64,000 bases of DNA from Victivallales bacterium. Its GTDB lineage: Bacteria > Verrucomicrobiota > Lentisphaeria > Oligosphaerales > Oligosphaeraceae. How positions within the stretch are numbered: the stretch's first letter is position 1; the number at the start of each line of letters is the position of its first letter. The stretch covers positions 1-64,000 of the forward strand of contig JAFZAB010000081.1 in assembly GCA_017548425.1 (NCBI GenBank), given 5' to 3'. Position numbers and translations under genes: made by a program. Under the pieces are notes generated by a model. That model was not told the origin of the DNA. It did no database searches and worked only from the letters and a program-made list of their open reading frames with translations. This document shows, one piece after another, positions 42,456 through 50,900 of this stretch.

Positions 42456-43493
42456 TTACAGATAAACGACTTGTCCAGTCTTCTCGGACTTGTGGACGGC
42501 ATCGACAACCTGCATGAGTTTCAGTTCTTCGTCAAGCGAAACGACTGGTTCCGCAACGCCGATGAGCGCATCGCGGAAGTTTTCGTAGTAGGAGCGCCAA
42601 CGGCCGGGCAATGTTGGAATAATCTGCTCGCCTTTTCTGTTCTTGAGGATGCCGTAGTTTTTGGGTGCGTCGCATGCGGCGTCGATGTCGCCCGCGATCA
42701 TGGCGTTTTCCTGCGGATCAAGGCCGAATTTGACGAATGTGGCGTTGCTGCCTTTGACAAGATAGCGCGGCTTGTCGATGTAGGACATGGATGAGAGATC
42801 GACGACGGCGGTCTTGTTGTTCTTGTAGTTGATGAAAATCGTGGCTTCCGATTCGATGTCCGCGTCCGGCCAGTCGTAATGCGTGCGGCAATAGACGGAT
42901 TCGACGGGCTGCGGGAAGAACTGGAGAGCCTGATCAATCAGATGGGCACCCAAATCATAGATGCGGCCACCGCCCAAGTCCTTCTTGCCACGCCAGTTGC
43001 CCCATTTGCCGAAGCCGATCCACGCCTGTTCGATCCATGAGACGTCGCCCAACGCGCCATTCTGCATGAGCCATTTGACGGTGAGATAGTCGCCGTCGAA
43101 ACGGCGGTTCTGGAAGACGGTGAGCAGTTTGTGGTTGGCTTCCGCGGCGGCCATCATGCGTTTGCATTCGTCCGCGTTGAGGCACATGATCTTGTCCGTC
43201 AACACATGTTTGCCTGCGTTGAGGGCCTTGACGGCTAGATCGACGTGAGTTACGGATGGTGTGGCGAGCACGACGGCATCGACGAGCGGGTCGTTGATGG
43301 CTTGATCAAACGTCTCGTATGTCATACAATGGCGGTCATGTTCGGCCTGTTTGCGTTTTTCAGCGTCCGAAGAGACGACGCAGCGCAGTTCAAGGCCTTC
43401 CGTGAGATTGATAAGATACGTGTGGCACTGCCTGCCCCAGCGTCCATAACCGATGACGGCGATACGTGGCGTGTGATCAACAAATGTGCGCAT
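42456..43493 (-). CDS. Gfo/Idh/MocA family oxidoreductase
   Basis: A 345-residue NAD(P)-dependent sugar or inositol dehydrogenase-like protein. The Rossmann motif RIAVIGYGRWGRQCH lies at about 10-24 and the family signature AGKHVLTDKIMCLN near 92-105, with Asp in place of the usual Glu in GKHVxxEKP. GGGRIYDLGAHLIDQALQFF (about 174-193) gives the catalytic His region. The substrate is unknown. AAGGGA precedes the ATG by 6 bp, and a TATAGT box lies 40-50 bp upstream. It stands alone, separated by repeat-rich gaps from both neighbours. Confidence 0.9.
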   Translation of the reverse strand: MRTFVDHTPRIAVIGYGRWGRQCHTYLINLTEGLELRCVVSSDAEKRKQAEHDRHCMTYETFDQAINDPLVDAVVLATPSVTHVDLAVKALNAGKHVLTDKIMCLNADECKRMMAAAEANHKLLTVFQNRRFDGDYLTVKWLMQNGALGDVSWIEQAWIGFGKWGNWRGKKDLGGGRIYDLGAHLIDQALQFFPQPVESVYCRTHYDWPDADIESEATIFINYKNNKTAVVDLSSMSYIDKPRYLVKGSNATFVKFGLDPQENAMIAGDIDAACDAPKNYGILKNRKGEQIIPTLPGRWRSYYENFRDALIGVAEPVVSLDEELKLMQVVDAVHKSEKTGQVVYL

Positions 43494-43534
43494 GGATGTT
43501 CCCTTGTTATTGTAGGTTTGGTATTTCAGACTAT

Positions 43535-43540
43535 ACTATA
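43535..43540 (-). promoter_or_regulatory. Putative -10 box TATAGT upstream of the Gfo/Idh gene
   Basis: On the minus strand TTATAGTATAGTC is nearly identical to the ssb promoter core TTATAGTATGGTA. It lies about 42 bp upstream of the start codon. The -35 region is not convincing. Confidence 0.4.
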
Positions 43541-43600
43541 ACATATAAGGGAATATGAAAGTAGCAAATGATTTTTCCACGATTCTTGCAGTAGTGAGAT

Positions 43601-43712
43601 ACTAGATGTTCTAGATGTTCTGGAAGTTCTGGATGTTCTGGATATTCTGGATATTCTGGATATGGCAAAATTCAACCAATCCAGTCATTCCAGAAAATCC
43701 AGTCAATCCAGC
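43601..43712. repeat. Inverted pair of 9-10-bp arrays (TTCTGGATA / CCAGTCAAT)
   Basis: The left arm (43601-43664) holds about seven units such as TTCTAGATG, TTCTGGAAG, TTCTGGATG and TTCTGGATA. The right arm (43673-43712) holds about four complementary units (AATCCAGTC, ATTCCAGAA, AATCCAGTC, AATCCAGC). It has the same design and core as the element at 13420-13498, with arms extended unevenly. Confidence 0.85.
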
Positions 43713-43721
43713 ATGACTCTT

Positions 43722-43757
43722 GTATTTGCTTTCAGCTTTAAGCTTTAAGCTTTAAGC
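43722..43757. repeat. Heptad array (GCTTTAA), module B, at the GDPD stop codon
   Basis: TATTTGC then GCTTTCA-GCTTTAA-GCTTTAA-GCTTTAA-GCTTA in exact 7-bp steps, running directly into the stop codon (43758-43760) of the leftward GDPD gene. It has the same edge (ATTTGC) and the same 3'-end position as the arrays at 29566 and 53580. Confidence 0.88.
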
Positions 43758-44495
43758 TTACATGAGGCCTTTCTGCTTCATCAAGGGGACGGTCACATCC
43801 AGTTTGTTGCTGGTCAACGTCACGACGCCGCATTCCAATGCCTTGTCAAGCGTCGCTTCGTCGTCGATGCCCCAGCTGTCGATTTCGATGCCCATGTCGT
43901 TGAAGGCCTTAACCTCTTCCTTGACGACTTTCGAAATGTGGATGCCAATGCGTTTCATGATCTTATAGGAGCCGGGGATGAAATTCGCCATGTCGCATTC
44001 ACGGAAACCGTGGAGGAATGTGTTCGGATCGATTTCGTGCAGATGATGGAGCTGCGCGATGATGAAACTGATGAACGAGCAGGACTGCAGCTTGTTGCGC
44101 TTTTTCAGCTCTTCATAGCAGATTTCCGCGCATTTCGGATTGGGATCCTTGACTTCGCAGGCGATGAAAATGTCCGGTTTCCGGGAAAGAATGAAATCCA
44201 GAACTTCCTGCAACGTAGGAATCTGCGTTCCTGCAAACTGTTCGCCCTTCCATTTGCCGAAATCATATGTTCGGATTTCATCGAACGTCAGATCGTTGAT
44301 GACGCCTGTATGGTCGCAGCAACGGCCGATTTTGCCGTCATGGCTGATGACGGGCACGCCGTCCTTCGTCAGATGCACGTCGAATTCAATGGCGGAGACG
44401 CCCATCTCAAGCGCCTTTTCGAACGAAATCAACGTATTTTCCGGATACGATCCGCAAAAGCCACGATGTCCAATCAAAATCGGTTTCGTCAACAT
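43758..44495 (-). CDS. Glycerophosphodiester phosphodiesterase
   Basis: A 245-residue cytosolic GDPD hydrolysing glycerophosphodiesters to glycerol 3-phosphate and alcohol. All canonical motifs are visible: LIGHRGFCGSYPENTLISFE (His-Arg, about 8-27), GVSAIEFDVHLTKDGVPVISHD (Glu-x-Asp and His-Asp) and a later FIACEVKDPNPK (Glu and Lys). AAGGA precedes the ATG. It is the last gene of the leftward cluster that begins with the glycogen genes, 17 bp after the TPR lipoprotein gene. Its stop codon touches a heptad array. Confidence 0.93.
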   Translation of the reverse strand: MLTKPILIGHRGFCGSYPENTLISFEKALEMGVSAIEFDVHLTKDGVPVISHDGKIGRCCDHTGVINDLTFDEIRTYDFGKWKGEQFAGTQIPTLQEVLDFILSRKPDIFIACEVKDPNPKCAEICYEELKKRNKLQSCSFISFIIAQLHHLHEIDPNTFLHGFRECDMANFIPGSYKIMKRIGIHISKVVKEEVKAFNDMGIEIDSWGIDDEATLDKALECGVVTLTSNKLDVTVPLMKQKGLM

Positions 44496-44512
44496 GTCAA
44501 TTCCTTTTTATG

Positions 44513-45004
44513 TTATTTCATATCCCGCAGCATCTTACGGTATTCCGTGTTTTCACGCTGCAATTCTTCGATCCATTTTTTCTGACGCATGGCGTGCTCT
44601 TCCAGAAGCGTCACTTTCAGTTGAAGGGCCTCCTGCGCCTCCTGACGGCCTTCCGTCTGCAAATGCGCGAGCACCGCATCCGCGTTGCGCTCCACGGCGG
44701 CCCGTATGTCCGGCATCTCCTTGGCGTCTTTTGGCGTGTGTTTTAGAGCCTGTTCGTAATGCCACAGGGCCAGAAGATCATGGCTTCCGAGCCGTTCATA
44801 GTAGAACGCCAATTGCAGATGGCTGTCCCGTACGCGCTCCGCCTTGCGGATGGACGCTTCCAACGCTTCCACAGCCGCGTCATTCTCTTCCTTCTGCATG
44901 AGTTCGACGCCACGCTGGTAGTCCGCCTCCGCTTGGCGACGGCAACCGCAAAGAGGCAGTAAAGCACTCAAAGACAACAAGATGGCGATGATCCGTTTCA
45001 TCAT
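44513..45004 (-). CDS. TPR-like lipoprotein
   Basis: A 163-residue predicted lipoprotein: signal MMKRIIAILLSLSALLPLCGC with lipobox LCGC at about 18-21. The mature part begins with TPR-like helices (ADYQRGVELMQKEENDAAVEALEASI, then LAFYYERLGSHDLLALWHYEQALKHTP) and ends in a charged coiled coil (about 120-163). Its ATG overlaps the TGA of the IMPase-family gene in an ATGA arrangement, so translation is coupled. It is probably an outer- or inner-membrane-anchored assembly factor or scaffold; the specific role is unknown. Confidence 0.8.
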   Translation of the reverse strand: MMKRIIAILLSLSALLPLCGCRRQAEADYQRGVELMQKEENDAAVEALEASIRKAERVRDSHLQLAFYYERLGSHDLLALWHYEQALKHTPKDAKEMPDIRAAVERNADAVLAHLQTEGRQEAQEALQLKVTLLEEHAMRQKKWIEELQRENTEYRKMLRDMK

Positions 45005-45852
45005 CGCTGTAGTTTCTCCAACAATGCGTTCAGCACTTCCGGACGGGCAATCCGTACATCGGCGTTCAATGCCCAGCATTTCGGCGACGCCGTATCCAGA
45101 TTGAACGTGCCGTTCGTGATGTCGCAATCCATCATCATGCCGTTCGTCATCTTCCCGACGATGCCCAGACGCGCCATCATCGGCAGCACGCCCGCGACAT
45201 CCCACAGCTTCATGTGGCCGATATAGGCCTCCGCCTTTCCGCTCATGACGCTGGCGAGAGCCTGCACGGCACTGCCGCTGGACATGACGGGATTCGGCAG
45301 CGGAATCCGCTCGTACCGCGTGCATTTCTGGCCGAGCATCAGCATGCCGCCGTCGGTCCATTGATCCGACGGCTTGTCGAGAACGACCCATGGAAGCACC
45401 GCGGCATCATCCGTCAATTCAAAGTCTTGCGCATATTTGACGGTTTCGCCGTCCGTCGTCAGAATCTCATGCGTGTCCGGCAGGACGACGGTGCCGTTGG
45501 TCAATCGGCCCTGTTGCATATAACCGATGGAAACGCCCCATGTCGGGAAGCCATGCGCAAACGGCGCCGTCCCGTCGATGGGATCCACGACCCAACAGCG
45601 GTTCGCCAAGGCATTTGCGATATAATCCGCTCCGCAGGAAAGGACGGTCTCCTCGCCGATGAAATACGAGCCGTCATCCAAACGAAGAAGATTTTCCTTC
45701 AGAAACTTTTCGTTGCGCGCATCAACGGCCGTCACGAGCGAACCATCTGATTTCAAATCATATCCGATGCCTGTGCGGCGACGATGGGAGACTGCGAACC
45801 GTGCGCAGTCCAACGCCAAATCACAGACTTCTTTCCATTTCCACGAATCCAT
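45001..45852 (-). CDS. Inositol-monophosphatase-family phosphatase
   Basis: A 283-residue Mg-dependent, Li-sensitive-type phosphatase of the IMPase/HisN/CysQ superfamily. Motifs are FIGEETVLS (catalytic Glu, ~68), WVVDPIDGTAPFAHGFPTWG (metal-binding Asp-x-x-Asp, ~88-107) and LWDVAGVLPMMARLG (Asp of motif III, ~213). The substrate could be histidinol phosphate, inositol phosphate, a sugar phosphate or PAP; the motif Asp-Gly-Thr-Ala-Pro-Phe does not decide. AAGGA precedes the ATG. It lies between a small hypothetical protein and the TPR lipoprotein in the glycogen cluster. Confidence 0.9.
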   Translation of the reverse strand: MDSWKWKEVCDLALDCARFAVSHRRRTGIGYDLKSDGSLVTAVDARNEKFLKENLLRLDDGSYFIGEETVLSCGADYIANALANRCWVVDPIDGTAPFAHGFPTWGVSIGYMQQGRLTNGTVVLPDTHEILTTDGETVKYAQDFELTDDAAVLPWVVLDKPSDQWTDGGMLMLGQKCTRYERIPLPNPVMSSGSAVQALASVMSGKAEAYIGHMKLWDVAGVLPMMARLGIVGKMTNGMMMDCDITNGTFNLDTASPKCWALNADVRIARPEVLNALLEKLQR

Positions 45853-45872
45853 ATTGATATTCCTTCAAGCCA

Positions 45873-46223
45873 TTAAAAAAACTTCTTCTGCCGTCTTTTC
45901 GCCGCCGCCAGATGCTCCAGCAATTCAGTCATAAGTCTCTTGCGGACAGATACATCCTGCGTTCCCGCCATGCGGCCGACATAGGATCGAAGCATTTGCG
46001 CCTTCGGCAGTTTTTCGCATACCGTGAGCAAGCTGTCCAAGGCGTCCGTCATCAAACGGTTTTCCTGCTGCCCTTTGAACTGCTGCATGATACGAGTCTG
46101 CGCTTCAAGACTATACAGCAAATCCGTCAGCAACGATGTCGTTGCATTGACTGGCAGTCCGAGAAAGCTTCCCAGAGCTTGCTTCAGTTCATTTGCAAAT
46201 TTGTCGTTCGCGGCGGAATCCAT
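45873..46223 (-). CDS. Small helical hypothetical protein
   Basis: A 116-residue soluble, all-helical protein without recognisable family. It starts MDSAANDKFANELKQALGSF and ends in a basic tail, AKRRQKKFF. Helical segments such as TSLLTDLLYSLEAQTRIMQQF and RLMTDALDSLLTVCEKL have hydrophobic faces suggesting a bundle. It lies 27 bp downstream of glgA and 20 bp upstream of the IMPase-family gene on the same strand, so it is probably co-transcribed with them. Confidence 0.6.
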   Translation of the reverse strand: MDSAANDKFANELKQALGSFLGLPVNATTSLLTDLLYSLEAQTRIMQQFKGQQENRLMTDALDSLLTVCEKLPKAQMLRSYVGRMAGTQDVSVRKRLMTELLEHLAAAKRRQKKFF

Positions 46224-46250
46224 CGTCTTGTGTAAATCGCTACCTCTTGT

Positions 46251-47807
46251 TTACGGAATGAGTGGCCGATCCATCATCTTCTCGTACAGTTTGATATAGG
46301 CTTCAGCCGTCACGTTGTGGGTGAACTGCTGTTTGGCCTCCTGCATGATACGGGAAATCTGCTTTTGGCGTACGGCTTCCGGCATGGAGTAGAAGGCCAT
46401 CGCCTGATCAATCGCCCAACGGAGCCCCGGCGCGTCATAGAATTTGAACATGAAGCCGTTACCCGTTCCCGCCGTGACGTTTAAATCCTGCACTGTGTCA
46501 TGGATGCCGCCCGTGTCGTGCACGACCGGCAGGCTGCCGTAGATCGGTCCGATCATCTGTGGCAGGCCGCAGGGCTCGAATTTGGACGGCATCAGCACGA
46601 AATCGCTCGCCGCATAGCCTAGATGCGACAGTTGTTCGCTGAACGGGTGCACCGCCACACGGTCGTCGAAACCATGCATGCGGATGATATCGTAGAAATA
46701 CGGCTGGAATGGACCGTCCGCGACGACCGCGATCTGCAAATCCTTCTCCCAGTAGTCATGGATGATGGAATACATGATTTCCGTCAGCAACTGCGGCCCT
46801 TTCTGGATGGGATCGAGGCGAGACGGCCAGTAGAACAACGGAGCGTTCGGGTCTTCCCGCAAGCCTAAAGCACGCTGGAAGGCCAGTTTGTTCTGACGCT
46901 TTTTCTCCATGTGGTTTTCCGCCGTATAGGTGGCGTCCAAAGCAATGTCGTTGGACGGATTGTAATCCGGATCCGGCGCATTCAGAATACCTTCCGCGCA
47001 GTTGTGGTAGTATTTGTTTTTGATTTCCTCTCGAACGTGGTAGGGGATGAAATCATGGTATCCATCCACGATTTCCTTCAGGAAGGTCGGGCTGACCGTG
47101 TTGATGAAGTGCGCCCCGAAAATGCCGCTGGCGAGCAGATCGACGCGGTTGTAGCGGCGCGATTCGTCGTAGCCCGACGGCAAATGCGTGAAATAGAGGT
47201 TGTTCCAGAACGGCTTCGTATCGATTTCATAATCTTCAATCCGCTCGAGCGTCGTCTCCACCGTATGGATATTGTGGACGGTGAACAGGCTGCGGATGCC
47301 CAGAATTCGCGCGAACGACGGAATCAGGCCTGTCATCCAGTCGTTGCAGTGGATCAAATCCGGATTGACTTCCGGAATGATCGTGTTGATGACTTCACGC
47401 TGGAAGGCGAGGCTTCGCTGCAGGCATTCATCCGTCGTGCAGCCATAGACGCGGTTGCTTGTATTGAACAGACGGCTGGAGGCGAGATGGACGCGTTTCA
47501 CATGGTCTTTTTCACCGCCCTGGATGACTTCGCGCAGCATTTTCTGGTTGGTGTCCTCCATGTTCGTATAGTCTGTCTTGTACATCTGGCGGTAGTGCGG
47601 AATCGCCACATGGACGTCTGCGCCCAAATCAAACAACGCCTTCACAAGCGTCGCCGACACGTCGGCCATGCCGCCGGCCTTGGCGCTCAGATGCGTCGAT
47701 ATGTTGCCCATGCCTGCGGGAATATACGTGATTTCCGGAGTCACGACCAACACTTTCATTTTACGTCCGTGCACTTTGTGTTCGTGATGTTCGTGGTTTT
47801 TACTCAT
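46251..47807 (-). CDS. glgA: Glycogen synthase (GT5)
   Basis: Transfers glucose from ADP-glucose (or UDP-glucose) to the non-reducing end of alpha-1,4-glucan. It is about 518 residues, a GT-B fold. The N-terminal substrate loop reads SAKAGGMADVSATLVKAL, equivalent to the KxGGLxDV motif, with Ala-Gly-Gly-Met here. The C-terminal donor site shows SKFEPCGLPQMIGPIYGSLPVVHDTGGIHDTV. Two starts are possible: 47807 after AAAAGG gives an N-terminal HEHHEHKVHGRK tail encoded by a CACGAAC repeat, while MKVLVVTPE at 47759 matches where other GlgA proteins begin. It is 150 bp downstream of the debranching enzyme gene. Confidence 0.92.
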   Translation of the reverse strand: MSKNHEHHEHKVHGRKMKVLVVTPEITYIPAGMGNISTHLSAKAGGMADVSATLVKALFDLGADVHVAIPHYRQMYKTDYTNMEDTNQKMLREVIQGGEKDHVKRVHLASSRLFNTSNRVYGCTTDECLQRSLAFQREVINTIIPEVNPDLIHCNDWMTGLIPSFARILGIRSLFTVHNIHTVETTLERIEDYEIDTKPFWNNLYFTHLPSGYDESRRYNRVDLLASGIFGAHFINTVSPTFLKEIVDGYHDFIPYHVREEIKNKYYHNCAEGILNAPDPDYNPSNDIALDATYTAENHMEKKRQNKLAFQRALGLREDPNAPLFYWPSRLDPIQKGPQLLTEIMYSIIHDYWEKDLQIAVVADGPFQPYFYDIIRMHGFDDRVAVHPFSEQLSHLGYAASDFVLMPSKFEPCGLPQMIGPIYGSLPVVHDTGGIHDTVQDLNVTAGTGNGFMFKFYDAPGLRWAIDQAMAFYSMPEAVRQKQISRIMQEAKQQFTHNVTAEAYIKLYEKMMDRPLIP

Positions 47808-47956
47808 AAACCAAGCCTTTTGACACCCCTCTCTCAACAGGGAGGCTGAAATATCGTTCTATAAACTAATTAACATAATCGCAATATGTTCCAAATGCAA
47901 ATTTTCCGTTTTTTATTCAGAGGAAAGTCCCATCGGCTGGGCTCCCCTGACACTAC

Positions 47957-50900
47957 CTACAGCAATGTGTGAATTCGGTAGAATTCGCACATGCTCCACG
48001 CCTGCGCGGGGCAGCCGCGCGGCGTATGCGGCGCGTCGCCGTCGCAGATTTCAGGCAGATGGCCGATGCAACGCCGTTCCATGACGTCCGCCGCGGAACC
48101 CCAGATCGCTGTCGCCGCCGGAAGTGCTTCCGTTCCATAGACTTTCAGCAACGCCTCGCAATAGAGCGGCATCTGCCAGCCCCATGCCGTGCCGTTGTGG
48201 TAGGCGGGTTTGCGATGTGTGTCTTCAACGCCCGTGTATTGGCCCCAATAGGGATGGAACGGATCATTCAACTGCTTGCCGTCAAGCATGATACGAATCG
48301 GCGTCGTGACATCGGTGGAGGCCAGGGAGCGAATGGCCGCCGGCACGAGCAACCGTGCGCAGTCCGCTAGAATGTCCATGGCGGTCGCCGTATGGTCGAA
48401 GACATCCGTCAACGTCAACGCCAGCAACTGGTTGGGGCGGACAGCATCGTCTGCCGTCGCCTCCTGCGCGCCGATTTGCGGCCCATCCGCGTGGAGGCAG
48501 TCGCTCAAGCCTTTTCCATCGCCTCGGAGATACAGTTTTGACAGGCTGTTTCGCGCTTTTTCCAGCCAGCCGACAAGATCTTTCTTCTTGCCGATGTCTT
48601 TGAGCAATGTCAGGGCATATATCCAAAGAGCCTGTATTTCAATGGGATAGCCTTGACGCGGCGTTCCGGCGGGATAGTTTGTGTCCATCCATGTGTAATG
48701 CGACGGACTGTACAGGAGACCGCTGGCCTTGTCCATGCGGACGCCGTTCTCCGCCCCTGCGACAAGATTCTCCGCAATGGATTCCAGAATGGCCAGTAGC
48801 GGACGGCCGCCGCAGTCCATCGACAGGATGTCCTTTCCCGACGGCGCGTTTTTGATGAAATCGCCGACGGCGACGAACAGCCACAACGGTGCGTCCGAAG
48901 TCGCTCTGTCCGAGGCGTCTCCGCCGCGAATCATGTTCGGGATCGTGCCGTTCTTTTCAAACGATGCGAATTGTCGGATGATGTCTCGGCTTTCGTCCAG
49001 ACGGCCAGCCGCAATGTAGCCGCGCAGGCAGATCAGCGTGTCGCGCCCCCAGTCCAGGAACCATGGGTAGCCTGCGATGACGGTTCGATTGCTGCCGCGG
49101 AACGCCAAATAGGCATCCATTCCTTGGCGAAGGGCTTCCGCCAACGGCAAATCCGTCGGCATGGCCTTTTCGGAAGATTCCTTCGACGGCGGGCAAGCTG
49201 TTCCAAGTTCCGAATTCGCAGTCGCTTCCACATCCAGTAAGAATGTATCGCCGCCGCGCAATTCGCAACGGAATTCGCCTGGCGAAAATTCATCGCTCAA
49301 GGCATCCAGACCACGTTCCGCATCCTCTGGAAACGCCTGTTTGTAATTCCATACTGGCTTTTTCTTAAAGCATGAATCCGACCACATCCGCAGGCCGAAA
49401 CCGCCATTCGGCACGAAGACGAAGCCGTGTCCGTCCGTTTCTTTCACGGCGGCAGGATAGGCGTTTTCCGCCCATTGATAGGCTTTCGTCGTCTCATGGT
49501 TTGGCCGACAGTCGATTTCGGGGCGGACCCGTAGCGTGACGGGCTCTATATTGGCTAATTCATGGTGTTCGTTATTCGTTGTATCCGTGCGGGTTATCTG
49601 CAAATGGCAACGATTCCGCTTGCCCTTTTCCATGGAATACAGAACGTCCAGCCGAACCGTTTGACCCATGTCGGACGGGACAGCGAATTCCCACCGCAGG
49701 CGGTTGTCATAGGAAGCCGTGAAGGAAGTCTGGCAGTCGTGGCTCAGTTCAACGCTATAGTCGCGGAACCCGACTTCCACATGGAAACGGGAGACCATCA
49801 CCTTGCGATCCGCCGGATAGTCAGGAGACGGGCAGGCGGCTAAAAACGCGTCGTATTTGCTCTGCAAATCTCCCCAGCATGCACGGACTTGCGCGTAGCC
49901 ACCTAAACTGTTGGTGCACAGCCCCAAAAGCTCAGGCTTCAGTTGGTCTTCATTGACTGTCATCGTGACGCGACGCGATGCGCCATCCGGCAGCAGAATC
50001 AATTTACCGGCGGCCCGCCATGTCGTGTCCTGATTATGAAGCTCGACTTGGATTTCCGCCTCATGTACTTTGGCCGGAAGAGTTTGCGGCATGAAGAACG
50101 CATGATGCCGCCCATCCGCGCCACGGAAAGAAGGCAGCCGTTGCAGGCAACGTCCACCTGCCATCAGCGACGCACGGAAACGATGCGCATGCTCCACGAG
50201 AAGCACATGGTCCGGCGGAACCATGACGACGCGCCGCGCGTCCTGTTCAGGATTCCATTCCACGAACGGAAGATAATGCGCATTCTGTTTCGACATGCCA
50301 TGCTTATGCGGGAAAAGATTGTGCGGCTCGAACAGATGGCGCAGAAACGCGCGCGTATCCTGATGAAGGAGCTTCGCTAGCCCATTCAAATCCAAACCAG
50401 TCACGTCTAGGCACTTATAGTAATGGACAATTGCCTTCAGAACGTAGTCGTGCGTCAGTTGCCAATCATTGAAATCCGATTCTTCATCGCCAAGCGGACG
50501 GGAGGCGAGGCAGAGCAATTGACCAGGCTGCAAATCCACGCGGCAACGTCCGTTCACGCATGGCAATTGGACATGGGCGCCGCCAAGGAGATCAACCGCC
50601 GTGCGGCCGATGTCGAACTCCTGGATTTCCCATTCAAACCACGTTGAATGCTCAACATCCGGATTTGCAATGACTAAGACGGAATCAAGATTGTTGTGGC
50701 AACGGCGGATGACACCTACGCCGCCACCACGGCCGCTCTCCGACACACGAAGCTCCACATCCGGCCCGAATGCGGCGGAGCAACGCAGGATTTTGTTCAG
50801 ACGGCTGATGTAATCGACAAGATTCGGCGAAGCCCCCCAGTTCAGGGAAGCCGCGCCATGGACGTCGATTTTCTCCGTCGCCAGCCATTCCACGCCGTTG

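Noticed and set aside
44513-45391. A 292-codon version of the TPR lipoprotein starting at 45391
   Set aside because: The extra N-terminus overlaps the IMPase-family gene in another frame and has no domain; the lipoprotein signal at 45004 sets the start.
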